Assembly (NCBI RefSeq): GCF_031457455.1
Contig: NZ_JAVDWU010000001.1
Span: 62,001 to 126,000 of the forward strand
Reading direction: 5' to 3'
Origin: Hydrogenophaga palleronii_A
GTDB lineage: Bacteria > Pseudomonadota > Gammaproteobacteria > Burkholderiales > Burkholderiaceae_C
Length of the DNA: 64,000 nucleotides
Shown here: in pieces, positions 7,490 to 16,126 of the stretch
Position numbering within the stretch: the first letter of the stretch is position 1
How the letters are laid out: each line of letters opens with the position of its first letter
Notes under the pieces: model-generated
The model's input: the letters and a program-made list of their open reading frames with translations, nothing else
Database searches by the model: none
What the model was told of the DNA's origin: nothing
Position numbers and translations under genes: made by a program

Positions 7490-8695
7490 TCAACCGGGCA
7501 CAGGCAGCATCCACCCCGCCAGCGCACAGCCCACCACCACCGCCCACGGCGGCAGCTTCCAGCGCATGAGTGCAATCAGGGCCAGCAGGGCCAGGCCCAG
7601 ATCGGCCACGCTGTGGATGGCGCTGGTCCACACCGGGTCGTACAGGGCCGCCAGCAGAATGCCCACCACGGCCGCGTTCACCCCCATGAGCGCTGCCTGG
7701 GCCCGGGGCAGGGTCCGCAGCCTTTCCCAGAACGGCAGGGCGCCGGCAATCAGCAGGAACGACGGCGCAAACACCGACAGCAGCGCGATCAGGCCACCGG
7801 CCCAGCCGCTGGGTGGCGTGCTCATGGACGCGCCCAGGAAAGCCGCGAAGGTGAACAGCGGGCCGGGCACGGCCTGGGTGGCGCCGTAGCCGGCCAGGAA
7901 GGTGTCGTTGTCCACCCAGCCGTTGGGCACCACTTCGGCCTGCAGCAACGGCAGCACCACGTGGCCGCCGCCGAACACCAGAGAGCCTGCACGGTAGAAG
8001 GCGTCGATGCGCGCCAGGGTCGCATCGGGCACGGCCTGGGCCAGCAGGGGCAAGGCCACCAGCAGAGTGGCGAAGAGGGCCAGCCAGAACAGGCCGGTGC
8101 GTCGGCGAACGGTCAGCGGCAGCTCGTCGGTGATGCCAGTTGATGCGGGTCTGAACAGAAACAGGCCTGCTGCGCCGGCCACCACGATCACGCCCATCTG
8201 CGCCCATACCGATGGCAGCAGCAGCACCCCGGCGGCGGCCAGCACCGCCATCGCACGCCGCGTGGCGTCCGGACACAGGTTGCGAGCCATTCCCCACACC
8301 GCTTGCGCCACCACGGCCACCGCCACCACCTTCAGACCGTGCAATGCACCAGCAGACATGAGCTCGCTATGTCGCGCCATGCCCAGCGCAAACAGGATCA
8401 GTACGATGGCCGAGGGCATGGTGAATCCCAGCCAGGCCGCCAACGCACCTGCATAGCCACCGCGCGCCAGCCCCAGCGCCATGCCGACCTGGCTGCTTGC
8501 CGGACCGGGCAGGAACTGCGCCAGCGCCACGATGTCGGCGTAGGCGCGTTCGCCCAGCCAGCGCCGGCGCTCCACGAATTCGGTGCGGAAGTAACCCAGG
8601 TGAGCCACCGGACCACCGAACGAGGTCAGGCCCAGATGCAGAAACACCAGAAACACGGCCCAAGGGCTGCGGTCGTTGTCGGGTGAGGATGTCAT
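7490..8695 (-). CDS. chrA: ChrA-family chromate efflux transporter
   Basis: A 401-residue inner-membrane protein with two CHR halves, each opening with the family signature: FGGPVAHLGYF near the N-terminus and FGGGHVVLPLL near residue 235, with about 10 membrane segments. ChrA expels chromate using the proton gradient. Its ATG overlaps the stop of the upstream flavoprotein by four bases (ATGA), so the two are co-translated. The open frame continues upstream to 9064 but that part is antisense-like shadow within the flavoprotein gene. No ChrB regulator is nearby. Confidence 0.9.
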   Translation of the reverse strand: MTSSPDNDRSPWAVFLVFLHLGLTSFGGPVAHLGYFRTEFVERRRWLGERAYADIVALAQFLPGPASSQVGMALGLARGGYAGALAAWLGFTMPSAIVLILFALGMARHSELMSAGALHGLKVVAVAVVAQAVWGMARNLCPDATRRAMAVLAAAGVLLLPSVWAQMGVIVVAGAAGLFLFRPASTGITDELPLTVRRRTGLFWLALFATLLVALPLLAQAVPDATLARIDAFYRAGSLVFGGGHVVLPLLQAEVVPNGWVDNDTFLAGYGATQAVPGPLFTFAAFLGASMSTPPSGWAGGLIALLSVFAPSFLLIAGALPFWERLRTLPRAQAALMGVNAAVVGILLAALYDPVWTSAIHSVADLGLALLALIALMRWKLPPWAVVVGCALAGWMLPVPG

Positions 8696-9840
8696 GCGGG
8701 CAAGGCGTAGCGTTTGATGAAGTCGCGGTCGACGCGGTCCTTCCAGTGCCAGGCCCATCCGCCTTCTAGGTGCCAGGGACCATAGCTGACGATGGCGTGG
8801 CGTGTGCCGCAGGCGAGCAGGTTCAGCGTGTGTGCGGGTGCCGGGTGGGGCTTGAGCGGCTGGCCTTCGTGAGCGGCCAGAAGATTGTCTGCCAGTGCCG
8901 ACGCAACGCGCGCGGTATACACGCCGTTGCCGGGACGGGGTGCATCGGACCGCATGGCCACATCGCCAGCGGCGAACACTTCCGGGTGGCTGGTGCTTTG
9001 CTGGAAGGGATTGACCAGCACCTGCCCCTGATCGGCAAGTGCCAGGCCGCTTTCCTGCAACCACAGGGGCGCATGGGCGCCAGTGGCCAGAATGGGCACG
9101 TCGCAGGCCAGGGAGGCGCCGTTGGCCAGATGTACCTTGCCCTCGTCAAATCCCGTGCAGGCTTCTCGCAGCACCGTGATGCCGCGCCGTTTCAACTGTC
9201 GCAGCACGCGGCGGCGTACGCCTTCAGGGTGGCCGTCGGCCACCTCGGGTCCCCCGGTGATGAGCGTGAAGCGCGCGCCGGGCCGGCCTTGTTCCCGGAT
9301 CGACTGCTCGGCCGCGAACAGCAGTTCAATGCCCGCAACGCCTGCGCCGATCATGGCCAGCGATACCGCGCGATCACGCGCGAGTTCCATCACCTGGGGC
9401 CACAGGTGGACAAAGCCTTCGATGGGCCGCACGTTGAGTGAGTGGGTGCTGGCGCCGGGCATCTCTGCCTCCAGCCGCGCGCGATCGATGGCGGCGCCGG
9501 TGTTGATGGAGAGCAGGTCGTAGCTCAGCAGGGGAGGCGTGTCGATGCCGGCCCCCGCCACGCTCACCGTGCGGTGTTCTGCGTCCAGGCCCACGCATCG
9601 GCCCTGTATCCAACGCGCTCCGGCCGCCTTGATCAGGGGCGCCAGTGCGATGCGCGACTCTTCGGCGGTGTAGTGGCCGGCGACGAAGCCGGGGGTCATG
9701 CCGCTGCAGGTGTGGTGGTCGTAGGGGCAGAGCACCGTCACATCCAGATCGGCGGGGCGGTGTCGGGCCAGGCTGGCCAGCACATGCACATGGGCATGGC
9801 CAGCGCCGAGCAGCAGGAGTTTTTTGATGCCGTGGTGCAT
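8692..9840 (-). CDS. FAD/NAD(P)-binding oxidoreductase resembling the N-terminal module of SelD fusions
   Basis: A 382-residue pyridine-nucleotide oxidoreductase. The first dinucleotide-binding motif is GAGHAHVHVLA near residue 10 and the second is IGAGVAGIELLFAAE near residue 150; the FAD-binding ATG and FAAGDVA motifs follow. GxGHAHVxVL is characteristic of NDH-2-like flavoproteins that occur fused to selenophosphate synthetase in other bacteria, or as stand-alone enzymes. No SelD domain is attached here. The ATG at 9840 fits the usual short N-terminus; 9891 is an alternative start. It is translationally coupled to chrA, suggesting a shared oxyanion-handling role. Confidence 0.82.
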   Translation of the reverse strand: MHHGIKKLLLLGAGHAHVHVLASLARHRPADLDVTVLCPYDHHTCSGMTPGFVAGHYTAEESRIALAPLIKAAGARWIQGRCVGLDAEHRTVSVAGAGIDTPPLLSYDLLSINTGAAIDRARLEAEMPGASTHSLNVRPIEGFVHLWPQVMELARDRAVSLAMIGAGVAGIELLFAAEQSIREQGRPGARFTLITGGPEVADGHPEGVRRRVLRQLKRRGITVLREACTGFDEGKVHLANGASLACDVPILATGAHAPLWLQESGLALADQGQVLVNPFQQSTSHPEVFAAGDVAMRSDAPRPGNGVYTARVASALADNLLAAHEGQPLKPHPAPAHTLNLLACGTRHAIVSYGPWHLEGGWAWHWKDRVDRDFIKRYALPA

Positions 9841-9927
9841 GGGCACCGATGTTACGGGTTGTTGCTGACGGGGTTTGCTGCGCCCGGTCACGCACCCGTC
9901 AACCAGTGGCGGAGCCGACGAGGCGGG

Positions 9928-10728
9928 TCAGGGTTGGGCCGGAGCCCATCGCAGGTCGGCGATCCAGGCGGTGCTTTTGCTGGCGGTGTTGTCGCTGTCA
10001 GCGCCAACGACCACCGACGTGACCCCTGGCACATCGGCCACGGTGGTTTCCCTGCCCATGGGCAATTCGTCGGCGAACAGGGTGATGAAGTCCTGAGCTA
10101 CATCGCGTGATTGCGACACCCATTGATCCAGCGGCGCGCCCTTGCCTTGCAGGCTGAAGAAGCGCACCCGGTTCGTGTAGGGGTTGGTGGCCTGCAGCGT
10201 GGCCGGGCGGCCGCTGTCCCACACGTAGCACACGGTGGCGGCGGGCAAGTCCTCTGAACTCACGCTGCGCGCCAGGCGCAACAGGGTACGTTCCAGGAAG
10301 GGCACGCGGTCCAGCGGGTGGTCAAACATCACGCACACCTTGAGCGCAGCGTCGTCACCGGACTTGGTCATGAGGTCTGGCGGAGCCGTGCCGCCAGTCA
10401 GCGGCTGGTCCAGGCGCCAGCGCCAGCGCAGCTGCTGCGCAGTGCCGCGCCAGTCGTTCACCAGCGTGCCGTAGGAAGCGTCGGTGTCAACGCGCAGTGC
10501 GGACCGGCCTTCAATGGTTTCGGCCTGAAAGACAGTGAGCGGGATGTCGGCATGCCGCTTGGGAAAGCCCACCACTCGCCAGGCCGGATGAATCGATCCG
10601 CTTTCAGTGACCACCAGCGGTGGCAACTGGCGGTCAATGGCTTGGGCCTGCGCGGCGCAGCCGAGCAGAAAGAACAACGGCGCCCATCGGCGCAGGGGAG
10701 GGAGGCTCATACGACGAGTTTCGATCAT
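9928..10728 (-). CDS. DUF3047 domain-containing secreted protein
   Basis: A 266-residue protein with a cleavable signal peptide (hydrophobic stretch PLFFLLGCAAQAQA) followed by one DUF3047 domain of unknown function. Recognisable parts are LRWRWRLDQPL, the acidic KSGDDAALKVCVMFD strand and VCYVWDS. DUF3047 proteins are thought to be beta-sandwich periplasmic proteins. A second ATG at 10710 is equally possible. It sits 15 bp downstream of the VTT-oxidoreductase gene on the same strand and probably shares its transcript. Confidence 0.8.
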   Translation of the reverse strand: MIETRRMSLPPLRRWAPLFFLLGCAAQAQAIDRQLPPLVVTESGSIHPAWRVVGFPKRHADIPLTVFQAETIEGRSALRVDTDASYGTLVNDWRGTAQQLRWRWRLDQPLTGGTAPPDLMTKSGDDAALKVCVMFDHPLDRVPFLERTLLRLARSVSSEDLPAATVCYVWDSGRPATLQATNPYTNRVRFFSLQGKGAPLDQWVSQSRDVAQDFITLFADELPMGRETTVADVPGVTSVVVGADSDNTASKSTAWIADLRWAPAQP

Positions 10729-10743
10729 GCACCTGTCGATCGG

Positions 10744-12906
10744 TCAACCCCGTTTCCAATCGTGGTATCTCTTTACCCATTCCAACAGTTGTTTCGGGGC
10801 GTGCGCGCGTTTCCATTCCCCGGCAGCGTACTTGTTCGCCTCGGCCAGCGTGGGGTAGGTGTGGATGGTCCCCAGCACCTTGTTCAAGCCCAGGCCGTGC
10901 TTCATGGCCATCACATACTCGGCCAGCAGGTCGCCCGCGTGCGTGCCCACGATGGTCACGCCCAGGATGGTGTCTTTGCCCTGCACGGTGAGCACCTTCA
11001 CGAAGCCATGGGCCTCGCTGTCGGCGATGGCGCGGTCGAGGTCGTCGATGCCGTACTTCGTCACTTCAAAGGCAATGCCCTTTTCTTTCGCCTCCTGCTC
11101 GTTCAGGCCCACGCGCGCCACCTCGGGATCGATGAAGGTGGCCCAGGGGATCACCGAATAGTCGGCCTTGAACATCTTCCACTCGCCGAACAGGGCATTC
11201 ACGGCCGCGTACCAGGCCTGGTGCGCCGCCACATGGGTGAACTGGTAGGGGCCGGCCACATCGCCGGCGGCGTAGATGTTGGGGTAGAGCGTCTGCAGGT
11301 ATTCGTTGGTATCCACCGTGCGGTTCGTGGTGATGCCCAGTTCTTCCAAACCATAGCCGGTGAGCCGCGCGTTGCGGCCCACCGCGCAGATCAGTTGATC
11401 AAAAGCGATGCGATGCTCGGTACCCGCGTGTTCGACCACCAGGATTTTTTCACCGTCCACGCGTTCGCAGCGCAGCGCCTTGTGGTGTGTGAGCACGCGC
11501 ACGCCATCTGCTTCCAGTGAAGCCTTCGCCAATTCGCTCACTTCTTCGTCTTCACGGATCATGATGCGCGGCGCCATCTCCACCTGGGTCACGTGTGCAC
11601 CCAGTCGCGCAAAGCTCTGTGCCAGTTCGCAGCCGATAGGGCCACCCCCCAGCACCACCAGCCGTTGTGGAATCTCCTCGAGCTCACCGAAGGTTTCCCA
11701 CAGCGTGTCGCTGGTCACGTAGCCCATGTCTTCAAGGCCCGGCAGGGGCGGGACGAAGGGCCGGGCGCCGGCCGCGATCACGATGCTGCGTGCGGTCAGC
11801 GTCTGCGTGCCGCCGTCGTTGAGCGCGATCTGCACCGTCCAGGGATTGACCAGTTTCGCGTAGCCTTGTAGCACTTCCACGCCCAGGCCGGTGTAGCGCT
11901 CGATGCTGTCGTGGGGTTCGATGGCCCGGATCACGTCCTGGATGCGCTGCATCACGGCCTTGAAACTGAAGCTGGGCGGGGTGTCGGACAGGCCGTAGTT
12001 CGAAGCGTGGCGCATCTGGTGCGCGAGCTTGGCGCTTTTGATCAGTGCCTTGCTCGGCACGCAGCCGTAGTTCAAGCAGTCGCCGCCCATCTTGAGCACT
12101 TCCACCAGCGTGACCTTGGCCTTAACCGTGGCCGCGATGTAGGCGCTCACCAGACCGCCCGCACCCGCGCCGATCACGATCAGGTTGCGGTCGAATACCC
12201 TGGGCCGCACGCTGGCCCAGCGCGCATACACCTTGCGCTTCTGCACCGCGCCCACGATCTTGCGGGCGATCAGCGGGAACAGCCCCAGCAGCACGAAAGA
12301 CCCCAGCAGCGCGGGGCTCAGAATGCCTTGCAGCGAATCGATCTGCGCCAGTTGCGTGCCCGCGTTCACATACACCAGCGTGCCAGCCAGCATGCCGACC
12401 TGGCTCACCACATAGAAGACCACGGTCTTCATCTGGGTCAGGCCCATCAGCAGGTTGATCACGAAGAACGGCACCACCGGGATCAGGCGCAGCGTGAACA
12501 GATAGAACGCGCCTTCCTTTTCGACACCCTTGTTGATCTCTGCCAGCCGGTTGCCGAACTTCGCCTCCACGCTGCTGCGCAACGCATAGCGCGACACCAG
12601 AAACGCCAGTGTGGCGCCGATGCTGGAGGCGAACGACACGATCAGCGTGCCCCACCACAGGCCGAACAAGGCGCCGCCGGCGAGTGTGAGAATGGCGGCG
12701 CCCGGCAGCGAGAGCGCGGTAGCGGCCACGTAGATGAAGAAGTACGCACCCACCACCTGCAGGGGCTTCTGTGCATACAGCTCGGCAAAACTGGTCTGGC
12801 TTTCCTTGAGGTAGCTCAGGCTGAGGTAGCGATCCAGGTCAAAGGCGAAGAAGGTGATCACGCCCAGCAGCACCACAGCCAGCAGTAAAACCTTGCGCAG
12901 ATTCAC
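10744..12906 (-). CDS. VTT-domain membrane protein fused to a pyridine nucleotide-disulfide oxidoreductase
   Basis: A 720-residue two-part protein. Residues 1-225 form a TVP38/TMEM64 (VTT, DedA-like) membrane domain, with the family segment LPGAAILTLAGGALFG and about six helices. Residues 240-720 form a class-I flavoprotein disulfide reductase: FAD motif VIGAGAGGLVSA, redox cysteines 277 and 282 in GDCLNYGCVPSK, NAD motif VLGGGPIGCELAQ, and HTYPTLAE near the end for the catalytic His-Glu pair. It lacks the C-terminal vicinal cysteines of mercuric reductase. GTG 12906 has GGAG five bases upstream and is preferred over the longer frame. Substrate unknown. Confidence 0.87.
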   Translation of the reverse strand: MNLRKVLLLAVVLLGVITFFAFDLDRYLSLSYLKESQTSFAELYAQKPLQVVGAYFFIYVAATALSLPGAAILTLAGGALFGLWWGTLIVSFASSIGATLAFLVSRYALRSSVEAKFGNRLAEINKGVEKEGAFYLFTLRLIPVVPFFVINLLMGLTQMKTVVFYVVSQVGMLAGTLVYVNAGTQLAQIDSLQGILSPALLGSFVLLGLFPLIARKIVGAVQKRKVYARWASVRPRVFDRNLIVIGAGAGGLVSAYIAATVKAKVTLVEVLKMGGDCLNYGCVPSKALIKSAKLAHQMRHASNYGLSDTPPSFSFKAVMQRIQDVIRAIEPHDSIERYTGLGVEVLQGYAKLVNPWTVQIALNDGGTQTLTARSIVIAAGARPFVPPLPGLEDMGYVTSDTLWETFGELEEIPQRLVVLGGGPIGCELAQSFARLGAHVTQVEMAPRIMIREDEEVSELAKASLEADGVRVLTHHKALRCERVDGEKILVVEHAGTEHRIAFDQLICAVGRNARLTGYGLEELGITTNRTVDTNEYLQTLYPNIYAAGDVAGPYQFTHVAAHQAWYAAVNALFGEWKMFKADYSVIPWATFIDPEVARVGLNEQEAKEKGIAFEVTKYGIDDLDRAIADSEAHGFVKVLTVQGKDTILGVTIVGTHAGDLLAEYVMAMKHGLGLNKVLGTIHTYPTLAEANKYAAGEWKRAHAPKQLLEWVKRYHDWKRG

Positions 12907-13233
12907 GACAACTCCAATAGATCGGTGCCAATCAGTCGCAACGATGCGGCGATTCTTACATTGCACGGCTTCCTGCACCGATCCAGCAGATCGTCTGCGC
13001 TTGCCACACGCTCCGCCAACCTCCATCAACATCGCCTCCCCCGCTGCATGTCACCAGTGCCCGTTCCCCAGCCGCTTTGCGAGCGCCTGCACCTGGCGCG
13101 ATCTGCGCTGGGCGACCGCATGGCCTGATTCGACGCGCTTCCACCCGGACGCATTTTTGCGGCAGGTCAAAGCTTCTTCCAGAATCGCTGCGAACAGCTG
13201 GTTGTCCGGTGTCGGGTCCGTTAAGGTTCGTGC
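12907..13233. promoter_or_regulatory. 327-bp divergent intergenic region
   Basis: Lies between the divergent VTT-oxidoreductase and P-type ATPase genes and must carry promoters for both. The GGAG for the GTG start is at 12912-12915, and AAGG precedes the ATPase ATG. No clear -35/-10 pair, repeat or palindrome stands out. Confidence 0.4.
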
Positions 13234-15984
13234 ATGGCGACATCACATCCTGTACCCCGGACTGCGGCCCCCGGCCCCCATGCTTCCGGGCAGACAACAC
13301 CTGCCTGGCATGCGCTGACGGCCGAACAAGCGCTGCAGGCACAGGCAGCGTCCACTGAAGGGCTCACGACGGAAGAAGCCCGGCGGCGCCAGCAGCAGCA
13401 CGGCGCCAACCGGATCGAAGCCGTCGCGCCACCGAGCCTGTGGCACCGAGTGGTTGCACAGTTCCACAACCTGCTGATTTACGTGCTGCTGGCAGCGGCG
13501 GTCACCACCGCGTGGATCGGTCACGGCATTGACGCTGCCGTGATCATGGCCGTTGTCTTGCTCAATGTGGGCATTGGCGTGCTGCAGGAGGGCAAGGCCG
13601 AGAAGGCCCTGCAGGCCATCCGCCACCTGCTTGCACCCCATGCGATGGTGTTGCGCGATGGCCGCACCACAGAGATCGATGCCGCCGACCTGGTGCCGGG
13701 CGATGTGGTGCAACTGGCATCGGGTGACAGCGTGCCGGCCGACGTCCGCCTGCTCAAGGTGAACAACCTGCGGGTGGACGAGTCCGCGCTCACTGGCGAA
13801 TCGATGCCGGTGGACAAGGCGCTGGCCGAGGTGGCGGCAGACGCTGTGCTGGGGGACCGCCTGTGCATGGCCTACGCCGGCACGCTGGCCACCCAGGGGC
13901 AGGCAAGCGCGCTGGTGGTGGCCACGGGCGCTGCCACGGAAATGGGTCGCATCGGACAACTGCTCACCACCGTGGAGCAGACCACCACGCCGCTGGTGCG
14001 CCAGATGGCCCAGCTCTCGCGCTGGATCACGTTGGCTGTGATGGGCGCCGCCGCTGCCCTGTTTGTCTTTGGCACCGCCGTGCGCGGTCTGCCCATGGCC
14101 GAGATGTTCATGACCGCCGTGGGTCTGGCCGTGGCCGCCATTCCCGAAGGGCTGCCCGCCATCATGTCCATCACGCTCGCCATCGGCGTGCAGCGCATGG
14201 CATCACGCCAAGCCGTGGTGCGCCGCCTGCCGGCGGTGGAAACGCTGGGCTCGGTCACGGTGATCTGCTCGGACAAGACCGGCACGCTCACCCGCAATGA
14301 AATGACGGTACAGCAGGTGGTGCTGGCGGGCCAGATCATTGACGTCGAAGGCGCTGGCTATGCGCCGGAAGGCGCGCTGCAACGGGACGGCCACCATCTG
14401 CAACCTGCCGAGCTGTTCCGTGAGGCTCCGGCGCTGCTCGCGTTGGCCGAAGCGGCAGCCCTATGCAACGACGCCAGCCTGCACTGCGAATCGCCAGGCG
14501 GTGACTGGCAACTGGCTGGCGATCCGACCGAAGGCGCGCTGCTCACGCTGGCCATGAAGGCCGGTATCGACCCGGTGGAGCTGACGCGCGAGCGACCCCG
14601 CGGGAGCGTGATTCCCTTCGAATCCGAACACCGCTACATGGCCACGGTGCACGCCGACGCCGAGGGCAGCGTGGCGCTGCTCAAGGGCGCACCCGAACGC
14701 GTGCTGGCCATGTGCGACACGCAGCTCTGCGCCGACGGCACAGTGGAACGCATGGACACCGCTGCCTGGGAGCAGGCCATCGATACCCAGGCCCGTGCGG
14801 GGCGTCGCGTACTGGCATTGGCGCGCAGATCGGGTGTGAATGCGGCCAGCTTTGGTCCCGACGACGTGGCTCGGGGCCTCACCTTGATCGGACTGGTCGG
14901 CATCATCGACCCGCCGCGCGACGAGGCGGTGCGCGCCGTGGCGCAGTGCCGCGCTGCAGGCATTCGCGTGAAGATGATCACCGGCGACCACGGCGTGACC
15001 GCCAGCGCCATCGCTGGACAGCTGGGCATGGGCGAGGGCCTGCGTGCTGTGACGGGCCCGGAAATCGGCGCCGCCACCGATGCCGTCCTGCAGCAGCTGG
15101 TGTTGTCGGTGGACGTGTTCGCCCGCGCCAGCCCGGAACACAAGCTGCGCCTGGTGCGTGCCTTGCAGGCGCAGGGCGAGGTGGTGGCCATGACCGGCGA
15201 CGGCGTGAACGACGCGCCTGCGCTCAAGCAGGCCGACGTGGGCGTGGCCATGGGCCGCAAGGGCACCGAGGCCGCCAAGCAGGCGGGCGCCATGGTGTTG
15301 GCCGACGACAACTTCGCCTCCATCGCGCATGCGGTGGAAGAGGGCCGCACCGTCTACGACAACCTGCGCAAGACCGTGACCTTCCTGCTGCCGATCAATG
15401 GAGGCGAATCGATGTCCTTGCTGGCGGCGGTGCTGTTTGGCCTGGCGTTGCCCATTCTGCCGGCGCAGATCCTGTGGGTGAACATGGTGAGCTCGGTTGC
15501 CCTGGCCATGGTGCTGGCGTTTGAACCCACCGAGCCCGACGTGATGCGCCGACCCCCGCGCTCATCCACCGAGCCCATGCTGTCACCCTTTGTCATCTGG
15601 CGCGTGGGGCTGGTGTCGCTGCTGTTCTTGTTCGGCATCTTTGGCGCGTACCGGTGGGCGCTGGCCTCAGGCGCCGAGGTTGAAGCGGCGCGCACCGTGG
15701 CGGTCAACGCCCTGGTGGCCATGGAGGTGTTCTACCTGTTCAGCGTGCGTTACCTGAAGTCGCCATCATTCACCTGGGTGGGCGTGCAGGGCACGCCACG
15801 CGTGCTGGCGGCGGTGGCGGGTGTAGTGGTGCTGCAGGCGCTGTTCACCTACGCGCCGTTCATGCAGGCCTTGTTTGACACACGTGGGCTCAGTCTGCAA
15901 CAGTTGCTGGTGTGCGCAGGCATCGGGGTGGCGGTGTTGGTGGCGCTGGAGCTGGAAAAGGCCGTGCTGCGGCGAGCACATTGA
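13234..15984 (+). CDS. P-type (HAD-IC) cation-transporting ATPase, type II-like
   Basis: A 916-residue ion pump with the order: N-terminal cation-ATPase domain (LTTEEARRRQQQHGANRI), actuator loop with LTGES, phosphorylation site CSDKTGTLT with Asp347, nucleotide domain, hinge GDGVNDAPALKQADVGVAMG, and a C-terminal transmembrane block. M4 PEGLP is as in Ca2+ pumps and a glutamate is kept in M5 (GGESMSL), but M6 reads LWVNMVSSVAL where SERCA has NLVTD, so calcium specificity is doubtful. No N-terminal metal-binding CxxC exists, excluding copper/zinc P1B pumps. Divergent from the VTT-oxidoreductase gene. Confidence 0.88.
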   Translation: MATSHPVPRTAAPGPHASGQTTPAWHALTAEQALQAQAASTEGLTTEEARRRQQQHGANRIEAVAPPSLWHRVVAQFHNLLIYVLLAAAVTTAWIGHGIDAAVIMAVVLLNVGIGVLQEGKAEKALQAIRHLLAPHAMVLRDGRTTEIDAADLVPGDVVQLASGDSVPADVRLLKVNNLRVDESALTGESMPVDKALAEVAADAVLGDRLCMAYAGTLATQGQASALVVATGAATEMGRIGQLLTTVEQTTTPLVRQMAQLSRWITLAVMGAAAALFVFGTAVRGLPMAEMFMTAVGLAVAAIPEGLPAIMSITLAIGVQRMASRQAVVRRLPAVETLGSVTVICSDKTGTLTRNEMTVQQVVLAGQIIDVEGAGYAPEGALQRDGHHLQPAELFREAPALLALAEAAALCNDASLHCESPGGDWQLAGDPTEGALLTLAMKAGIDPVELTRERPRGSVIPFESEHRYMATVHADAEGSVALLKGAPERVLAMCDTQLCADGTVERMDTAAWEQAIDTQARAGRRVLALARRSGVNAASFGPDDVARGLTLIGLVGIIDPPRDEAVRAVAQCRAAGIRVKMITGDHGVTASAIAGQLGMGEGLRAVTGPEIGAATDAVLQQLVLSVDVFARASPEHKLRLVRALQAQGEVVAMTGDGVNDAPALKQADVGVAMGRKGTEAAKQAGAMVLADDNFASIAHAVEEGRTVYDNLRKTVTFLLPINGGESMSLLAAVLFGLALPILPAQILWVNMVSSVALAMVLAFEPTEPDVMRRPPRSSTEPMLSPFVIWRVGLVSLLFLFGIFGAYRWALASGAEVEAARTVAVNALVAMEVFYLFSVRYLKSPSFTWVGVQGTPRVLAAVAGVVVLQALFTYAPFMQALFDTRGLSLQQLLVCAGIGVAVLVALELEKAVLRRAH

Positions 15985-16045
15985 CCAGCGCCTGGCGAAA
16001 CGCTGCTGGGACTTCCCAAACGCTTCCGGAGCGAAGTGACCCATT

Positions 16046-16125
16046 CCAGAGATACCGTGGAACCGGCTTTGCCGGGCCGCTGGTATCGCCCCCTCGAGGG
16101 GGTGGCGCGAAGCGCCGCGGGGGTG
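16046..16125 (-). repeat. GC-rich intergenic repeat, copy D
   Basis: On the plus strand it reads CCAGAGATACCGTGG, GGCTTTGCCGGGCC, CCCCCTCGAGGGGG, GGCGCGAAGCGCCGC and finally GGGGGTG. The last base lies one nucleotide before the stop codon of the minus-strand gene that begins at 17068. Three nested palindromes are visible. Confidence 0.85.
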
Positions 16126-16126
16126 T

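Noticed and set aside
7490..9064. Extended chrA reading frame with 123 extra N-terminal residues
   Set aside because: The extension lies inside the upstream flavoprotein gene in another frame; ATG 8695 gives the exact ChrA start and an ATGA overlap.
10744..12906. Mercuric reductase (merA) call for the flavoprotein domain
   Set aside because: No C-terminal vicinal cysteines, no HMA domain and no mer genes nearby; the VTT fusion points elsewhere.
13234..15984. Copper or zinc P1B-type ATPase
   Set aside because: No N-terminal CxxC metal site and no CPC/SPC motif in the membrane; PEGLP and cation-ATPase-N domain indicate type II.
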